DNA of 64,000 nucleotides from Microtetraspora sp. NBRC 13810 (GCF_030268685.1 NZ_BSRQ01000004.1:1-64000), one strand, 5' to 3'. Shown: positions 39,163 through 49,366, counted from the stretch's first letter. Made by a program: numbers and translations. Notes: generated from the sequence alone by a model not told the origin.

Positions 39163-42100
39163 TCACTGACATCGGACAACCTCCCGGGCGGCACCCTCAT
39201 TCCGGTCTCCCGGTCCTTCACAGCTCGCCGCGGTACCAGGCCTCGGCCTCGGCGGCCAGCGCGTTCTCGTCCGGCTGCCGCGCAGCCCGCGCCCGGATCC
39301 AGCCGAGCAGATACCACGCGAGCTGGACCACGGTCTCCGGCTGCGCGGACCCGTGCACGGCGAAGGAGGCGAGGCGCTGATCCGGGCCGGCCCGTCCCGG
39401 CGTCCGGAGGCCAGCAGGGCGGCGATGGTGGTGTCGCGGCCGGCGTCCAGGACGCGGCCGGCGCCGTCGAGCGGGTGGCTGGAGACGTACAGGCCGAGCA
39501 TCTCGCGTTCGAAGGCGAGCAGGGTGGCCTTGTCCCACTCGCCTTCGGGGACCACGACCGAGAACGCGCCGGTCCGGCCGGGTTCGCCGAACAGCGAGTC
39601 CTGGCCGTGGGCCTCGTTGCGTTTGACGTCGATGACCGCGTCCACGGCGGCTTCGTGCACCGCGACCAGGGCTTTCCTGTGGTGTCCCAGGCTGTCGAAG
39701 GCGCCGGCCTTCGCCAGGGACTCGATGACCCGCTTGTTGCACACCACGGACGGGACCTTGGCCAGGAAGTCGTCGAAGTCGGTGTACCGGCCGCGGGCCT
39801 CCCGGGTGGCGACGATCGCCTCGACGACACCTGCTCCCACGTTGCGCACCGCGCCCAGGCCGAAGCGGATGTCGGACCCGACGGCGGCGAAGTCCAGCCG
39901 GCTGGCGTTGACGTCGGGGGGCAGCACCCTGATGCCCAGGCGCCGGCAGTCGGCCAGGTAGACGGCCATCTTGTCCTTGTCGTCGCCGACGGAGGTGAGC
40001 AGGGCGGCGAGGTACTCGTGGGGGTGGTTGGCCTTGAGGTAGGCGGTCCAGTAGGAGACCAGCCCGTATCCGGCGGTGTGCGACTTGTTGAAGCCGTAGC
40101 CGCTGAAGGGGACCAGGACGTCCCAGACCGCCTTGACGGCCTCCTCGGAGAAGCCGCGGCCACGCATGCCCGCCGAGAACCTGTCCCATTCGGCGTCCAG
40201 GACTTCCTTCTTCTTCTTGCCCATGGCCCGGCGCAGCATGTCGGCGGCGCCGAGGGAGTACCCGGCGAGCTGCTGGGCGATGGCCATGACCTGCTCCTGG
40301 AAGACGACCAGGTGGTAGGTGTCGCCGAGGATGGGTTCCAGGGCCTCGGCGAGCTCGGGGTGGATCGGCTCGACCGGCTGCCTGCCCGTCTTGCGCAGCG
40401 CGTAGTTGGTGTGCGCGTTCATCTCCATCGGGCCGGGCCGGTACAGCGCGTTCACCGCGGCGATGTCGGTGAACGTGGTGGGCTGCATGAGCCGCAACAG
40501 CACCCGCATGCCGCCGCCGTCGAGCTGGAACACCCCGAGCGTGTCGCCGCGCGCCAGCAGCTCGTACGTGGTGGCGTCGTCCAGCGGCACGTCGAGGATG
40601 TCGATGTCGATCCCCTTGTTGGCGCGGACGCCCGCGATGGCGTCGCCGATGACGGTGAGGTTGCGCAGGCCGAGGAAGTCCATCTTCAGCAGGCCCATGT
40701 CCTCGGCCTGGGTGAACGGGAAGCCGGTGATGACCGGCCCGGCGGCCTTGGGCTTGACCAGCGGGATCACGTCGATCAGCGGTTCCCTGGACAGGATCAC
40801 GCCCGCGGCGTGCACGCCGGTGCCGCGGGTCAGCCCCTCGATGCCCGCCGCGGTGTCGATCACCCGTTTGACGTCGGGGTCCTGCCCGTACATCTGGCGC
40901 AGCTCGGCCGCCTCACCGTGCCGTGGGTGGCCGGTGTCGTGGATGGCGGCGAGCGGGATCTCCCTGCCGCCCGCCGCCGCGGGGAACGCCTTGGTGATGC
41001 GGTCTCCGAGCGCGTACGGCAGGCCGAGCACCCGGCAGGAGTCCTTGACGGCGGCCTTGGCCTTGATGGTGCCGAACGTGACGATCTGGCAGACCCGGTC
41101 CTCGCCGTACCTGCGGGTGACGTAGTCGATCATCTCGTCGCGCCGCCGGTCGTCGAAGTCGAGGTCGACGTCGGGCATGGTGACGCGTTCGGGGTTGAGG
41201 AAGCGTTCGAAGATGAGCTTGTGCTCGATCGGGTCGAGCTGGGTGATCCCCGTGTGGTAGGCGACGACCGACCCGGTGGCCGAGCCGCGGCCGGGGCCCA
41301 GGCCGATGCCGTTCTCCCTGGCGTACCGGCAGATGTCGGCGACCACCAGGAAGTAGCCGGGAAAGCCCATGGCGTCGATGACCGACAGCTCGTAGTCGAT
41401 GCGGTCCAGCACCTCCTGGGGCGGGTGGCCGCCGTAGCGGCGGCGCGCGCCGTCCAGGGTCTCCTTGCGCAGCCAGCTCGACTCGCTCTCGCCGTCGGGG
41501 ACGGGGAAGCGCGGCGTCAGGTCCCGGTGGGCGAACACCTCGTCGTAGTCGCCGATCCGGTCGGCGATCAGCAGCGTGTTGTCGCACGCGCCGGGGACCT
41601 CGGCGTCCCACAGGGCGCGCATCTCCTCGGCGGTCTTGATGTAGTAGCCGGTGCCGCCGAAACGGAAGCGGTCGGTGTCGGCGAGCCGCCTGCCGGTGCC
41701 GACGCACAGCAGCGCGTCGTGCGCCCCGGCCTGGTTCTCGGTGACGTAGTGGGAGTCGTTGGTGGCCAGCGGCGGCAGGCCGAGTTCCCTGCCCAGCCTG
41801 AGCAGCTCCTCGCGGACCCGGCGTTCGATCGCGAGACCGTGGTCCATCAGCTCCAGGAAGTAGTTGTCCCTGCCGAAGATGTCGCGGTAGCGCGCGGCGG
41901 CCTCGACGGCCTGGGCGTACTGGCCCAGCCGCAGCCTGGTCTGCACCTCCCCGGACGGGCAGCCGGTCGTGGCGATGATCCCCTGGCCGTGCTCGGCAAG
42001 CAGTTCATCATCCATACGTGGATATTTCTGGACATGTCCTTCGAGCCAGGCCCGCGACTGGAGGCGGAAGAGGTTGCGCAGGCCCCGAGCGTCGGCCGCC

Positions 42101-42441
42101 CACATCGTCAGGTGCGTGTACAGGCCGCGCCCGGAGACGTCACCACCCTCGCCGGTGGCGTCGTCGGACCGGCGCAACGCGAGGTTGTCGCTGTAGAACA
42201 CCGGCCGGCGGTGGTGCCGCGAGGCGGGGGCGAGGTAACTCTCGATGCCGATGATCGGCTTGATCCCCGCCCTGCGCGCCGTCCGGTAGAACTCGTACGC
42301 CCCGTGCACGTTGCCGTGGTCGCTCATCGCCACGGCCGGCATGCCCAGCCGTGCCACCTCCTCCATCAGCAGGCCGACCTTGGCCGCCCCGTCGAGCATG
42401 CTGTACTCGGTGTGCACGTGGAGATGCACGAAGGATCCCAC
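39163..42441 (-). CDS. dnaE: DNA polymerase III alpha subunit (DnaE1 type), C-terminally truncated
   Basis: About 1092 residues. The PHP domain starts [20 protein letters not shown], and the polymerase core has [18 protein letters not shown]-like [20 protein letters not shown], then catalytic [18 protein letters not shown] (Asps near residues 424-428). The fingers include [20 protein letters not shown]. Homology runs to [14 protein letters not shown], then ends near 39391. The last 75 residues are a non-homologous out-of-frame tail, so the OB fold and tau-binding C terminus (about 150 residues) are gone. The catalytic core looks intact. GTG 42441 is preferred over ATG 42540 because homology begins there. 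No imuA'/imuB is adjacent. Probably an accessory or degenerating second polymerase. Confidence 0.85.
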   Translation of the reverse strand: MGSFVHLHVHTEYSMLDGAAKVGLLMEEVARLGMPAVAMSDHGNVHGAYEFYRTARRAGIKPIIGIESYLAPASRHHRRPVFYSDNLALRRSDDATGEGGDVSGRGLYTHLTMWAADARGLRNLFRLQSRAWLEGHVQKYPRMDDELLAEHGQGIIATTGCPSGEVQTRLRLGQYAQAVEAAARYRDIFGRDNYFLELMDHGLAIERRVREELLRLGRELGLPPLATNDSHYVTENQAGAHDALLCVGTGRRLADTDRFRFGGTGYYIKTAEEMRALWDAEVPGACDNTLLIADRIGDYDEVFAHRDLTPRFPVPDGESESSWLRKETLDGARRRYGGHPPQEVLDRIDYELSVIDAMGFPGYFLVVADICRYARENGIGLGPGRGSATGSVVAYHTGITQLDPIEHKLIFERFLNPERVTMPDVDLDFDDRRRDEMIDYVTRRYGEDRVCQIVTFGTIKAKAAVKDSCRVLGLPYALGDRITKAFPAAAGGREIPLAAIHDTGHPRHGEAAELRQMYGQDPDVKRVIDTAAGIEGLTRGTGVHAAGVILSREPLIDVIPLVKPKAAGPVITGFPFTQAEDMGLLKMDFLGLRNLTVIGDAIAGVRANKGIDIDILDVPLDDATTYELLARGDTLGVFQLDGGGMRVLLRLMQPTTFTDIAAVNALYRPGPMEMNAHTNYALRKTGRQPVEPIHPELAEALEPILGDTYHLVVFQEQVMAIAQQLAGYSLGAADMLRRAMGKKKKEVLDAEWDRFSAGMRGRGFSEEAVKAVWDVLVPFSGYGFNKSHTAGYGLVSYWTAYLKANHPHEYLAALLTSVGDDKDKMAVYLADCRRLGIRVLPPDVNASRLDFAAVGSDIRFGLGAVRNVGAGVVEAIVATREARGRYTDFDDFLAKVPSVVCNKRVIESLAKAGAFDSLGHHRKALVAVHEAAVDAVIDVKRNEAHGQDSLFGEPGRTGAFSVVVPEGEWDKATLLAFEREMLGLYVSSHPLDGAGRVLDAGRDTTIAALLASGRRDGPARISASPPSPCTGPRSRRPWSSSRGICSAGSGRGLRGSRTRTRWPPRPRPGTAASCEGPGDRNEGAAREVVRCQ
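39218..39390 (-). pseudogene. C-terminal remnant of an unrecognised gene under the dnaE tail
   Basis: In another frame of the dnaE 3' end the strand reads [20 protein letters not shown] then [20 protein letters not shown] and [12 protein letters not shown] before a stop at 39218. Its composition is far more protein-like than the Arg/Ser/Pro tail read in the dnaE frame. It is most likely the true coding frame of a gene that was fused to dnaE by a deletion near 39391. Family unknown. Confidence 0.5.
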
Positions 42442-42545
42442 CGGAAACCACGCCCCCTGGTTGTAGGCTCGGCCGCGAACCCGAGCATTCGACCCGAGAG
42501 CAGGCATGGTTGTCCAACAACCGACACGCCCACCATCCACAACCA

Positions 42546-43502
42546 GTGGTGGTGCAACCGGCCGACCTGGACCTCGCCGCAGTTCGGGCCTTCGTCGCCG
42601 TGACCGAGGACCGCTACTTCAGCGAGGCCGCGGCCACGCTGGGCATCACCCAGCAGGCCGTCTCCAAGCGGATCGCGAAGCTGGAGTCCGACCTCGGCGT
42701 GCGGCTGTTCTCCCGTACGCGCACCGGGGCCGAGCTCACCAGGGACGGCGGGGCGTTCCTGCACCACGCGCGCGCCCTCGTCGGCATCGCCGACCAGGCA
42801 CTGGAGATGCTGCACGCGCGGCGCCGGTCACTGCGCGTCGACGTGCTGGACACCCGGCTGGCGGCCCTCGACGTGGTCCGGGCCTTCCACCGGACCGTCG
42901 AGGACATGGAGGTCGAGATCATCACTTCCGACGGGCTCAGATCCGCGCGCGGCGCACTCGCCCACGGGTCGATCGACGCGGCCTTCGCCCGGGTCAGCGG
43001 GACGCTGGAGGACGACCTGGTGTCCGTACCGGCCTACCTGGAACAGGCGCACCTGCTGGTGGCGCGCGACCACCCGCTGGCCGGCCTGCCCCAGGTGGAG
43101 GCGGCGCGGCTGTCCGGGATGACCGCGTGGATGCCCGGCAACGTCGCCGGCAGCGAGTGGGCCGAGTTCTGGGACCTCTTCGGCGCCGCCTTCGACATCC
43201 GGATCGACGTCACCGGCCCGAACTTCGGCTGGGAGCATTTCGTGGAGGAGATCGGCTCGGGCGAACGCGTCGGGCTCGCGGGCGAGTGGTGCCGCCTGCC
43301 CAGCCATCCGCGCACCGTCCAGATCCCGATCGTGGACCCCGCGCCCATGTACCCGTGTTCGCTGCTGCGCCACCGGCAGAACCGGCACCCGGTGCTGGCC
43401 GCGCTCACCCGCTTCGTCGAGGGCGACTTCCGGCCCTACGACCCGAGACGCCAATGGCTGCCGGCCCCCGACCGCGCCGCCTTCCACCGCCCCCCGCCGT
43501 AA
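42546..43502 (+). CDS. LysR-family regulator
   Basis: A 318-residue regulator. The HTH reads [20 protein letters not shown] then [20 protein letters not shown] and [20 protein letters not shown]. The effector domain follows, with [14 protein letters not shown] and [17 protein letters not shown] at 42546, 42549 or 42552 are possible starts, and no ATG is suitably placed. It is divergent from dnaE with only about 100 bp between. The 3' tail is Pro-rich. Confidence 0.85.
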   Translation: MVVQPADLDLAAVRAFVAVTEDRYFSEAAATLGITQQAVSKRIAKLESDLGVRLFSRTRTGAELTRDGGAFLHHARALVGIADQALEMLHARRRSLRVDVLDTRLAALDVVRAFHRTVEDMEVEIITSDGLRSARGALAHGSIDAAFARVSGTLEDDLVSVPAYLEQAHLLVARDHPLAGLPQVEAARLSGMTAWMPGNVAGSEWAEFWDLFGAAFDIRIDVTGPNFGWEHFVEEIGSGERVGLAGEWCRLPSHPRTVQIPIVDPAPMYPCSLLRHRQNRHPVLAALTRFVEGDFRPYDPRRQWLPAPDRAAFHRPPP

Positions 43503-43550
43503 CCCCGGCCGGTGCCGGCCTCGCGCGGGCCGCCGGGCACGGGCGCCACG

Positions 43551-43967
43551 TCACGCCCCGGCCCGCGAGCCGAGGATCTCCAGGTAGTGCTCGTTGTACA
43601 TGACGCCGAGCACGTTCCCGAAGGGGTCGGTCACGGAGGCGGTGACGAATCCGGGGCCGTGCTCGACCGGCTCCTCGCGCACCGCGGCGCCCATGGCCAC
43701 CAGCCGCGCGAAGCCGCCCTCGACGTCGTCCACGTGCCAGTAGGTCACCGGCCCCGCGGTCCCTTCGCGCCGCTCGCGCCCGGCGAACCGGCTGTCGATG
43801 ATGCCGAGTTCGTGCTGGTAGTCGCCGATGCGGAACTCGACGTAGGCGGGCGTCCCGCCGATCGGGCGCACGAAGTACGGCTCGAGGCCGAGCAGTTCGG
43901 CGTACCAGTCTCTGGCGGCCATGAGGTCGTCGGCGTAGAGGGTGACGGTGGTGAGTCCTCGCAACAT
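43551..43967 (-). CDS. Glyoxalase/VOC-family protein
   Basis: A 138-residue VOC protein with two beta-alpha-beta-beta-beta units: LTTVTLYADDLMAARDWYAE then LLGLEPYFVRPIG, and VTYWHVDDVEGGFARLVAMG then VTDPFGNVLGVMYNEHY. A complete metal triad is not obvious. ATG 43967 follows AAGGGA. It is divergent from the WYL regulator gene across an AAAGTGC/GCACTTT dyad and is therefore its probable target. Could be a dioxygenase, isomerase or binding protein. Confidence 0.85.
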   Translation of the reverse strand: MLRGLTTVTLYADDLMAARDWYAELLGLEPYFVRPIGGTPAYVEFRIGDYQHELGIIDSRFAGRERREGTAGPVTYWHVDDVEGGFARLVAMGAAVREEPVEHGPGFVTASVTDPFGNVLGVMYNEHYLEILGSRAGA

Positions 43968-44013
43968 CGGTGGTCCCTTTCTCCGGGTGGTGACAAAGAC
44001 CATCCTCCGCGCC

Positions 44014-44038
44014 AAAGTGCTCACCTTTTGCGCACTTT
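44014..44038. promoter_or_regulatory. WYL-regulator operator
   Basis: AAAGTGC (44014-44020) and GCACTTT (44032-44038) form a perfect inverted repeat with an 11-bp spacer, between the VOC and WYL genes. Such AAAGTGC-type dyads commonly sit before YafY-type genes. Confidence 0.65.
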
Positions 44039-44056
44039 CCGGGCGAAGCTGGGGGC

Positions 44057-45043
44057 ATGCGCGCTGACCGTCTCATCGCCGTCCTGCTGCTCATGCAGGC
44101 CCGTGGCCGGGTGACCGCCGCCGAACTGGCCGATGAGCTGGAGGTGTCCGTGGCCACCGCCCGCCGGGACCTGGAGGCGTTGTCCGCGGCCGGCGTACCG
44201 GTGTATCCGCAGCCGGGACGCGGCGGCGGCTGGTCGCTCGTCGGCGGCGCCCGCACCGACCTCAGCGGCCTGTCGGCCACCGAGGCGCAGGCGTTGTTCC
44301 TGCTCCTCGGCCCGGCCGCGGCCCTGTCGGGCGAGGCGGTGCCGGGCGAAGGGGTGCCGGAGGGGGTGTCGGGCGCGGCCAGGGCGGCGTTGCGCAAGCT
44401 GCTGCGGGCGCTGCCGCAGACCTTCCGGGCCGACGCCGAGGCCGCCGCCGGCGCGACGGTGATCGACCCCACCCGGTGGGGCGAGCGTGACCGCGGCCGG
44501 CCCGCTCTGGTGGACCTGCTCCAGTCGGCCGTGATCCGCAGGCGGCGCGTCCGCCTGACCTACACCGGCCGCTCCCGGGAGCGTACCGAGCGGCTGGTGG
44601 ACCCGTGGGGCCTGGTCGACAAGGACGAGGTCTGGTACCTGATCGCCGGGACCGGGCGCGGGCAGCGCACCTTCCGGGTCGACAGGATCGCCGAGGCCGA
44701 GCCGACCGACCTGCCCGCGGAGCGCCCGGACGACTTCGCGCTCGCCGCCGCGTGGCGGCAGGTCGTCGGCGAGGTGGAGGAGCGGCGCTCGCGCACCTGG
44801 GCGACCGTGCTCGTGGCGGCCAGGTTCGTTCCGGTGCTGCGCGACCGGTTCGGGCGGCACTGCCACACCGGCGATGATCTCGGCGACGGGCGGGTCCGGG
44901 TCCGCCTCGCCGCGCCGACCCCGCTGGACCTCGCCCGGAACCTAGCCGGCTGGGGCGCGCTGATCGAGGTGGTGGAACCGCGATCGGTGCGGGACGAGCT
45001 GGCCAGGATCGGCGCCGAACTCGCCGGCCGCTACGGGACGTGA
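44057..45043 (+). CDS. YafY-type WYL-domain regulator
   Basis: A 328-residue regulator. The HTH_11 domain is MRADRLIAVLLLMQARGRVT then AAELADELEVSVATARRDLE. The WYL domain has LTYTGRSRERTERLVDPWGL then VDKDEVWYLIAGTGRGQRTF, with a WYL motif (here VWYLIA) and RVDRI. A WCX extension closes the protein. WYL domains sense small ligands or nucleic acids. It is divergent from the VOC gene and likely represses it from the dyad between them. Confidence 0.9.
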   Translation: MRADRLIAVLLLMQARGRVTAAELADELEVSVATARRDLEALSAAGVPVYPQPGRGGGWSLVGGARTDLSGLSATEAQALFLLLGPAAALSGEAVPGEGVPEGVSGAARAALRKLLRALPQTFRADAEAAAGATVIDPTRWGERDRGRPALVDLLQSAVIRRRRVRLTYTGRSRERTERLVDPWGLVDKDEVWYLIAGTGRGQRTFRVDRIAEAEPTDLPAERPDDFALAAAWRQVVGEVEERRSRTWATVLVAARFVPVLRDRFGRHCHTGDDLGDGRVRVRLAAPTPLDLARNLAGWGALIEVVEPRSVRDELARIGAELAGRYGT

Positions 45044-45163
45044 CCGACGGCCCGGCGTAGGGGGAGGGGAGGGGGAGGGCCGTCTCCACCCACGGGTGGA
45101 GACCGGGATCTCCACCGCCGCGCCGATCCGCGCGCGGGTCCCGCTCTTCTAGCGTTCAGCGTC

Positions 45164-45640
45164 ATGACAGCAACGAACATCGTCCTGGTCCTGGCCGCGG
45201 TCGTCTTCGTCCTCTACCGGCAGATGCGGGTCCGCACCGTCAACGCGCCGGGCATGCGCGTCGTCGCCCTGGCCATGATCGCGATCGGCCTGACCTCCGG
45301 TGGGGTGATCGATCCGGCCCATGTGGCGCTCAGCGTGGTGCTGCTGGCCGTGGAGTGCGTGGCGGCGGTGGGCTTCGGCGCGGTGCGGGCGGCGACGATC
45401 CGGATCTGGCGGGACGAGGCCGGGGTGCTGTGGTCGCAGGGCACCGCCTGGACGCTGGCGGGCTGGGCGGGGTCGTTCCTCACCCGGCTGGCCCTGCTCG
45501 GGGTGGCCCACGTTCTCGGCCTGGTCACCGCTCCCACCTCCATCCTGCTCTTCGTCGGCATGACCATCGGGGCCCAGGCGCTGCTCGTCGCCCGCCGGGC
45601 CCGCGCCCTGCCGGCCCGTGCCGTACGGGTCTCCGTGTGA
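45164..45640 (+). CDS. Small four-helix membrane protein, kinase-linked
   Basis: A 158-residue protein with about four membrane helices (IVLVLAAVVFVLYRQM, VVALAMIAIGL, VALSVVLLAVECVAAVGF, SILLFVGMTIGAQALLV). The opening with YRQMRVRTVNAPGMRV is typical of the DUF1453/CcdC-like group found next to actinobacterial two-component genes. It lies 45 bp before the kinase gene on the same strand and may be its accessory sensor. Function unproven. Confidence 0.7.
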   Translation: MTATNIVLVLAAVVFVLYRQMRVRTVNAPGMRVVALAMIAIGLTSGGVIDPAHVALSVVLLAVECVAAVGFGAVRAATIRIWRDEAGVLWSQGTAWTLAGWAGSFLTRLALLGVAHVLGLVTAPTSILLFVGMTIGAQALLVARRARALPARAVRVSV

Positions 45641-45685
45641 TCGCGTTGGGCGCACTCAAGCCTGTTATGTCGATATTGTCCTGAT

Positions 45686-46810
45686 GTGACCAGGTTTGGA
45701 GGGTGGAGTGTGGGGGAGCACGGTGCCCTGGTCGCCCTGCGGCTCGTGATGATCGCGCTGTTCGTGGCGGCGCAGGTGGGACAGAGCGGCCTCGTCCCGC
45801 CGGGCAGCGGGCTGCTGCCCGTCGGACTGTCCGTGGTCGTCGCGGCGACCCTGGTCGCCGCCCCGCTGCCCGGAACCCGCCGCCGGCCCCTGACCGTCGC
45901 GGGCATCCCGGTCCGGCTCGCCATCACCGTCCTGGCCTCGATCGCCCTCCTCGCCCTCGCGCCGAACAGCCCCGCCATCGTCATCCTCGTCGTCGCCGCC
46001 TGGGTCGCCCCCATCCGGTATCCGCTGGCCCGCGCCCTGGTGGTGGAGTCGCTCATCCTGGCCGGCCTGGTGACGCTCGGCCTGACCGACCACGACTGGG
46101 ACACCGAGATCAGCGTCGCGGTCGGCAGCTGCGTCGCCTTCCTCGCCTCCTACGCCGTCCAGCAGCGCAGGGCGACCAGGATGGCCGAGGAACGCGAAGC
46201 CGTACTCGCCGAACGGGCCCGCATCGCCCGCGAGATCCACGACATCCTGGCTCACTCCCTCTCGGCGCAGATCGTGCACCTGGAAGGCGCCCGGCTGCTG
46301 CTGCGCGGCGACCGGGCGCAGGAGGCGCTCACCAGGGTCGAACGGGCCAGAGACCTCGCCAAGACCGGCCTGGAGGAAGCCCGCCGGGCCGTGTCCGCCC
46401 TGCGCGAGGACCGGGTGCCGCTGCCCGCCGCGCTCGCCGAACTGGCCGGGGAGTTCCACGATGCGACCGGCCTGACCTGCACCCTCACCGTCACCGGCAC
46501 CGAACGCCGCCTCGCACCCGAAGCCGAGCTCGCCATGATCCGCACCGCCCAGGAGGCCCTCACCAACATCCGCAGGCACGCCCCGGGTGCACCCGCCGAG
46601 GTGCGGCTCGGCTTCACCGACGACGCCTGCGAGCTCGCGGTGACCAACCCCGCCGCAGGCGGCCCGGCCGACCCCGGGACGGGATACGGGCTCATGGGCA
46701 TGCGGGAACGCGCGGCGCTGCTGAACGGGACCCTGGAGGCCGGCCCCGCGTCGGAGGGCTTCCAGGTACGGCTGAGCCTGCCGGTGGCGGAGAGCGGGCG
46801 GTCCCGATGA
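45686..46810 (+). CDS. Sensor histidine kinase (HisKA_3 type)
   Basis: A 374-residue membrane kinase with about five N-terminal helices, the phospho-acceptor RIAREIHDILAHSLSAQIVH and the ATPase N box RTAQEALTNIRRHAPGA, then GTGYGLMGMRERAALL. It overlaps the response-regulator gene by 4 bp (ATGA). The start MTRFGG at 45686 may be replaced by GTG 45707 (GGTTTGGAGG upstream). Confidence 0.88.
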   Translation: MTRFGGWSVGEHGALVALRLVMIALFVAAQVGQSGLVPPGSGLLPVGLSVVVAATLVAAPLPGTRRRPLTVAGIPVRLAITVLASIALLALAPNSPAIVILVVAAWVAPIRYPLARALVVESLILAGLVTLGLTDHDWDTEISVAVGSCVAFLASYAVQQRRATRMAEEREAVLAERARIAREIHDILAHSLSAQIVHLEGARLLLRGDRAQEALTRVERARDLAKTGLEEARRAVSALREDRVPLPAALAELAGEFHDATGLTCTLTVTGTERRLAPEAELAMIRTAQEALTNIRRHAPGAPAEVRLGFTDDACELAVTNPAAGGPADPGTGYGLMGMRERAALLNGTLEAGPASEGFQVRLSLPVAESGRSR

Positions 46811-47469
46811 CGGCACGCGTGGTCGTCGTCGACGACCAGACGGTGGTCCGCGAAGGGCTCACGCTCCTGCTCGGGCTGCTGCCCGGCATCGAGGTGGTCG
46901 GCTCGGCGGGCGACGGCGAGGCGGCCGTGCGGCTGGTGGAGCGGGAACGGCCCGACGTGGTGCTGATGGACCTGCGCATGCCCCGGATGGACGGCGTCGA
47001 GGCCACCCGCCGGATCCGGGCGGCCCACCCGGGCACCCAGGTGGTCGTCCTGACCACCTACTCCGACGACGAGTCGGTCTTCGCCGCGCTTCAGGCCGGC
47101 GCCAGGGGCTTCCTCACCAAGAGCGCCGACGCCGAGGAGATCTCCCGCGCCGTCGCCACCGTGATGCGCGGCGACGCCCAGCTCGACCCCGCCGTCCAGC
47201 GCCGCCTGCTGGAGACGATGACCCCGCCGCCGTCCCCGCCGGCCGGGCCGCCGCCGCGCGCCGAGCTGCCCGACGGGCTGACCAGGCGGGAGGCGGAGGT
47301 GCTGCGGCTCATCGCGCGGGGGCGTTCCAACGCCGAGATCTCCGCCGACCTGTTCATCGGCGAGGCGACGGTCAAGACCCACATCAACAACCTGTTCGCC
47401 AAGACCGGCGTACGGGACCGCGCCCAGGCCGTCACCTACGCCTACCGCCACGGCCTCGCCGACTCCTGA
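46807..47469 (+). CDS. NarL/LuxR-type response regulator
   Basis: A 220-residue regulator with the receiver (VVDDQ, phospho-Asp in DVVLMDLRMPRMDG, Thr in VLTTYSDDE, Lys in FLTKSAD) joined by a Pro-rich linker to the LuxR HTH LTRREAEVLRLIARGRSNAE then ISADLFIGEATVKTHINNLF. It forms one operon with the kinase and perhaps the small membrane protein. Being next to the MFS and cyclodipeptide genes, it might influence them. Confidence 0.88.
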   Translation: MTARVVVVDDQTVVREGLTLLLGLLPGIEVVGSAGDGEAAVRLVERERPDVVLMDLRMPRMDGVEATRRIRAAHPGTQVVVLTTYSDDESVFAALQAGARGFLTKSADAEEISRAVATVMRGDAQLDPAVQRRLLETMTPPPSPPAGPPPRAELPDGLTRREAEVLRLIARGRSNAEISADLFIGEATVKTHINNLFAKTGVRDRAQAVTYAYRHGLADS

Positions 47470-47496
47470 CCGGCGGCCATCACACGGGAGCGGCGA

Positions 47497-47967
47497 TCAG
47501 GCGGCTGCGGCGGCGTAGAGGATCTCCCGCATGCCGGGCGACTCCTCCCGGTCGGCCCGCCAGACCAGGCGCAGCACGAGGGCCGGGACGTCCAGGGCCA
47601 GCCTGACCAGCGTCCCGGCGGCGAGCTGGCCGGCCACGGCGAACTCCGGCAGCAGGGTGACGCCCAGCCCCTGCTCGGCCCACGCCCTCATCACCGGCAC
47701 CCCGCCGGCCTCGACACGCCGGACGCCCGGGCCGAACAGTCGTTCCCCGGCCATCCGGAAGGAGCAGCCCGGCGCGTTGACCAGCAGCCGCCGGCCGTGC
47801 AGATCCCCGGGACCCAGGCGGGGCGCGGCGGCGAGCGGATGGCCGGGGGCGGCGACCAGCGCCAGCGGCACCGGCTCCACGTCGGCGTAGGCCAGCGGCT
47901 CGGGCGGCGGGCGGAATCCCAGCTCGCCGAGGCCGCCGTCGCCGTCCAGCAGCAGGGCCGCCTCCAC
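47497..47967 (-). pseudogene. LysR effector-domain fragment, DNA-binding part missing
   Basis: 156 residues corresponding to the second half of a LysR protein: ALVAAPGHPLAAAPRLGPGD, HGRRLLVNAPGCSFRMAGER and MRAWAEQGLGVTLLPEFAV. The N-terminal HTH and linker, about 130-150 residues, are absent; the divergent MFS gene begins 14 bp away. This is the layout of a LysR gene facing its target, cut by a deletion that brought the MFS start close. Confidence 0.7.
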
Positions 47968-47981
47968 CGGAGTACCGCCAC

Positions 47982-49355
47982 ATGTCTTCCGCCACCTCTC
48001 GCCGGGCCGTGCTCGCGCTGCCGGGCATCTCCCTGGGTTACTTCATGATCCTGCTGGACACCACCGTGCTGTCGGTGGCCGAACCGGACCTCGCCCGCTC
48101 GCTGGACACCCCCGTGGCCGGGTTGCAGTGGGCCGTCACCGGCTACACCGTCGCCTTCGGCGCGCTGCTCCTGTCGGCCGGCGCGGTCGCCGACCGGTAC
48201 GGGGCACACCGGGTCTTCCGGGCCGGCATCGCCGTCTTCGGCCTCGGGTCGCTGCTCAGCGCCCTCGCACCGGACCTGTGGACGCTGGTCGCGCTGCGTG
48301 CGCTGCTGGGCGTGGCCGCGGCGGCGTGCGTGCCCGCCTCGATGGCGATGATCGCCCGGCTGCACCCCGAACCCGCCGCGCGGGCCCGGGCGGTCGCGGT
48401 GTGGGCGGCCACCAGCGGGGCCGCGCTGGCCGCGGGGCCGATCGCCGGCGGCCTGCTCGTCGGCCTGGCCGGCTGGCGGGCGATCTTCCTGATCAACGTC
48501 CCGCTCGCCGTCCTGACCCTGGCGCTGACCGCCGGCCCCGCCGTCCGCTGCCCGCGCGGCGACCGCGGCGTCGCCTGGGCCGCCCAGCTCGCCATGTGCG
48601 CCGTGCTGGGACTGGCCACCGACGCGATCATCGCGCTCGGCTCCGGCGCCGCCGCGCACGCCGGCTGCTCGGCGGCGGGCGCGACCGCCGCCGGCGCGCT
48701 GTTCGCGGCACTGAACCGGCGCGGCCCGGCGCCGGTGATACCTCGGGAGGCGGTGCGGGCGCCGGGGATGCGCGCGGCGCTGCTGGCCGGCGCCGCGGTC
48801 AACTTCACCATGACCGGGGTGCTGTTCGTGCTGCCACTGGTCTTCCAGCGGGATCTGCGGCTCACCCCGCTGGACACCGGGCTGGCCTTCCTGCCGATGA
48901 CGCTGCCCTTCGCGGTCAACCCGCTGCTCACCGGCCGCGTCGTCGCCCGCAGGGGAGCGCGGCTCCCGGTGACGGCCGGGCTGGTCCTGCTGGTCGCGGG
49001 CGGCCTGGTGTACGGCGCGGCCATCGCCGCCGGGCCGTCCTACCCGGCCCTGCTCGCCGGGCTGCTGTGCACCGGGTTCGGCGTCTCCTTCGCCCTGCCC
49101 GCGCTGGTCACCATGGTCGTCGCCGCCGCCCCCGAAGGAGCCGCGGGCGCGGCCGGCGGGCTGCTGAACGCCGTCCGCCAGGCCGGGGCCACCTTCGGGG
49201 TCGCCATCATGGGGATCTTCGTCACCGCCGGTCCCGCCGGCACCGGAGATCGCACCGCCTGGGCGCCGCTGACCGCCGCCGCGGTCTGTGCCGCCGCCGC
49301 GGGCGTCCTGCTCCACGGCGGGAGGACAGCCGATTCTCACGGGCTTAAGAGTTGA
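47982..49355 (+). CDS. MFS drug exporter (DHA2 type)
   Basis: A 457-residue exporter with about 14 helices. LGYFMILLDTTVLSVAEPDL is the DHA2 helix-1 motif D1, AGAVADRYGAHRVFRAGIAV is motif A, and ATSGAALAAGPIAGGLLVGL is motif C, together typical of multidrug antiporters (QacA/EmrB). It follows the LysR fragment divergently and precedes the ArsR, cyclodipeptide synthase and P450 genes, so it could export their product. Confidence 0.88.
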   Translation: MSSATSRRAVLALPGISLGYFMILLDTTVLSVAEPDLARSLDTPVAGLQWAVTGYTVAFGALLLSAGAVADRYGAHRVFRAGIAVFGLGSLLSALAPDLWTLVALRALLGVAAAACVPASMAMIARLHPEPAARARAVAVWAATSGAALAAGPIAGGLLVGLAGWRAIFLINVPLAVLTLALTAGPAVRCPRGDRGVAWAAQLAMCAVLGLATDAIIALGSGAAAHAGCSAAGATAAGALFAALNRRGPAPVIPREAVRAPGMRAALLAGAAVNFTMTGVLFVLPLVFQRDLRLTPLDTGLAFLPMTLPFAVNPLLTGRVVARRGARLPVTAGLVLLVAGGLVYGAAIAAGPSYPALLAGLLCTGFGVSFALPALVTMVVAAAPEGAAGAAGGLLNAVRQAGATFGVAIMGIFVTAGPAGTGDRTAWAPLTAAAVCAAAAGVLLHGGRTADSHGLKS

Positions 49356-49356
49356 C

Positions 49357-49366
49357 TTATATAAGG
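49357..49366. promoter_or_regulatory. ArsR operator candidate (CTTATATAAG)
   Basis: A perfect 10-bp palindrome, AT-only at its centre in a GC-rich region, 18 bp before the ArsR start. TTGACT overlaps it at 49353-49358. Confidence 0.55.

Noticed and set aside
39163-42441. DnaE2-type mutagenesis polymerase
   Set aside because: The N terminus [15 protein letters not shown] and the domain pattern are of DnaE1 type, and no imuA'/imuB genes adjoin.
39475-42603. A 1042-residue plus-strand open frame opposite dnaE
   Set aside because: Composition (Val/Gly/Asp/His rich, repetitive) is the mirror of a GC-rich gene, and the minus strand has full DnaE motifs.
45060-45120. Possible tRNA or small RNA in the G-rich stretch before 45164
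   Set aside because: Only a run of purines with a short inverted stretch; no cloverleaf can be drawn.
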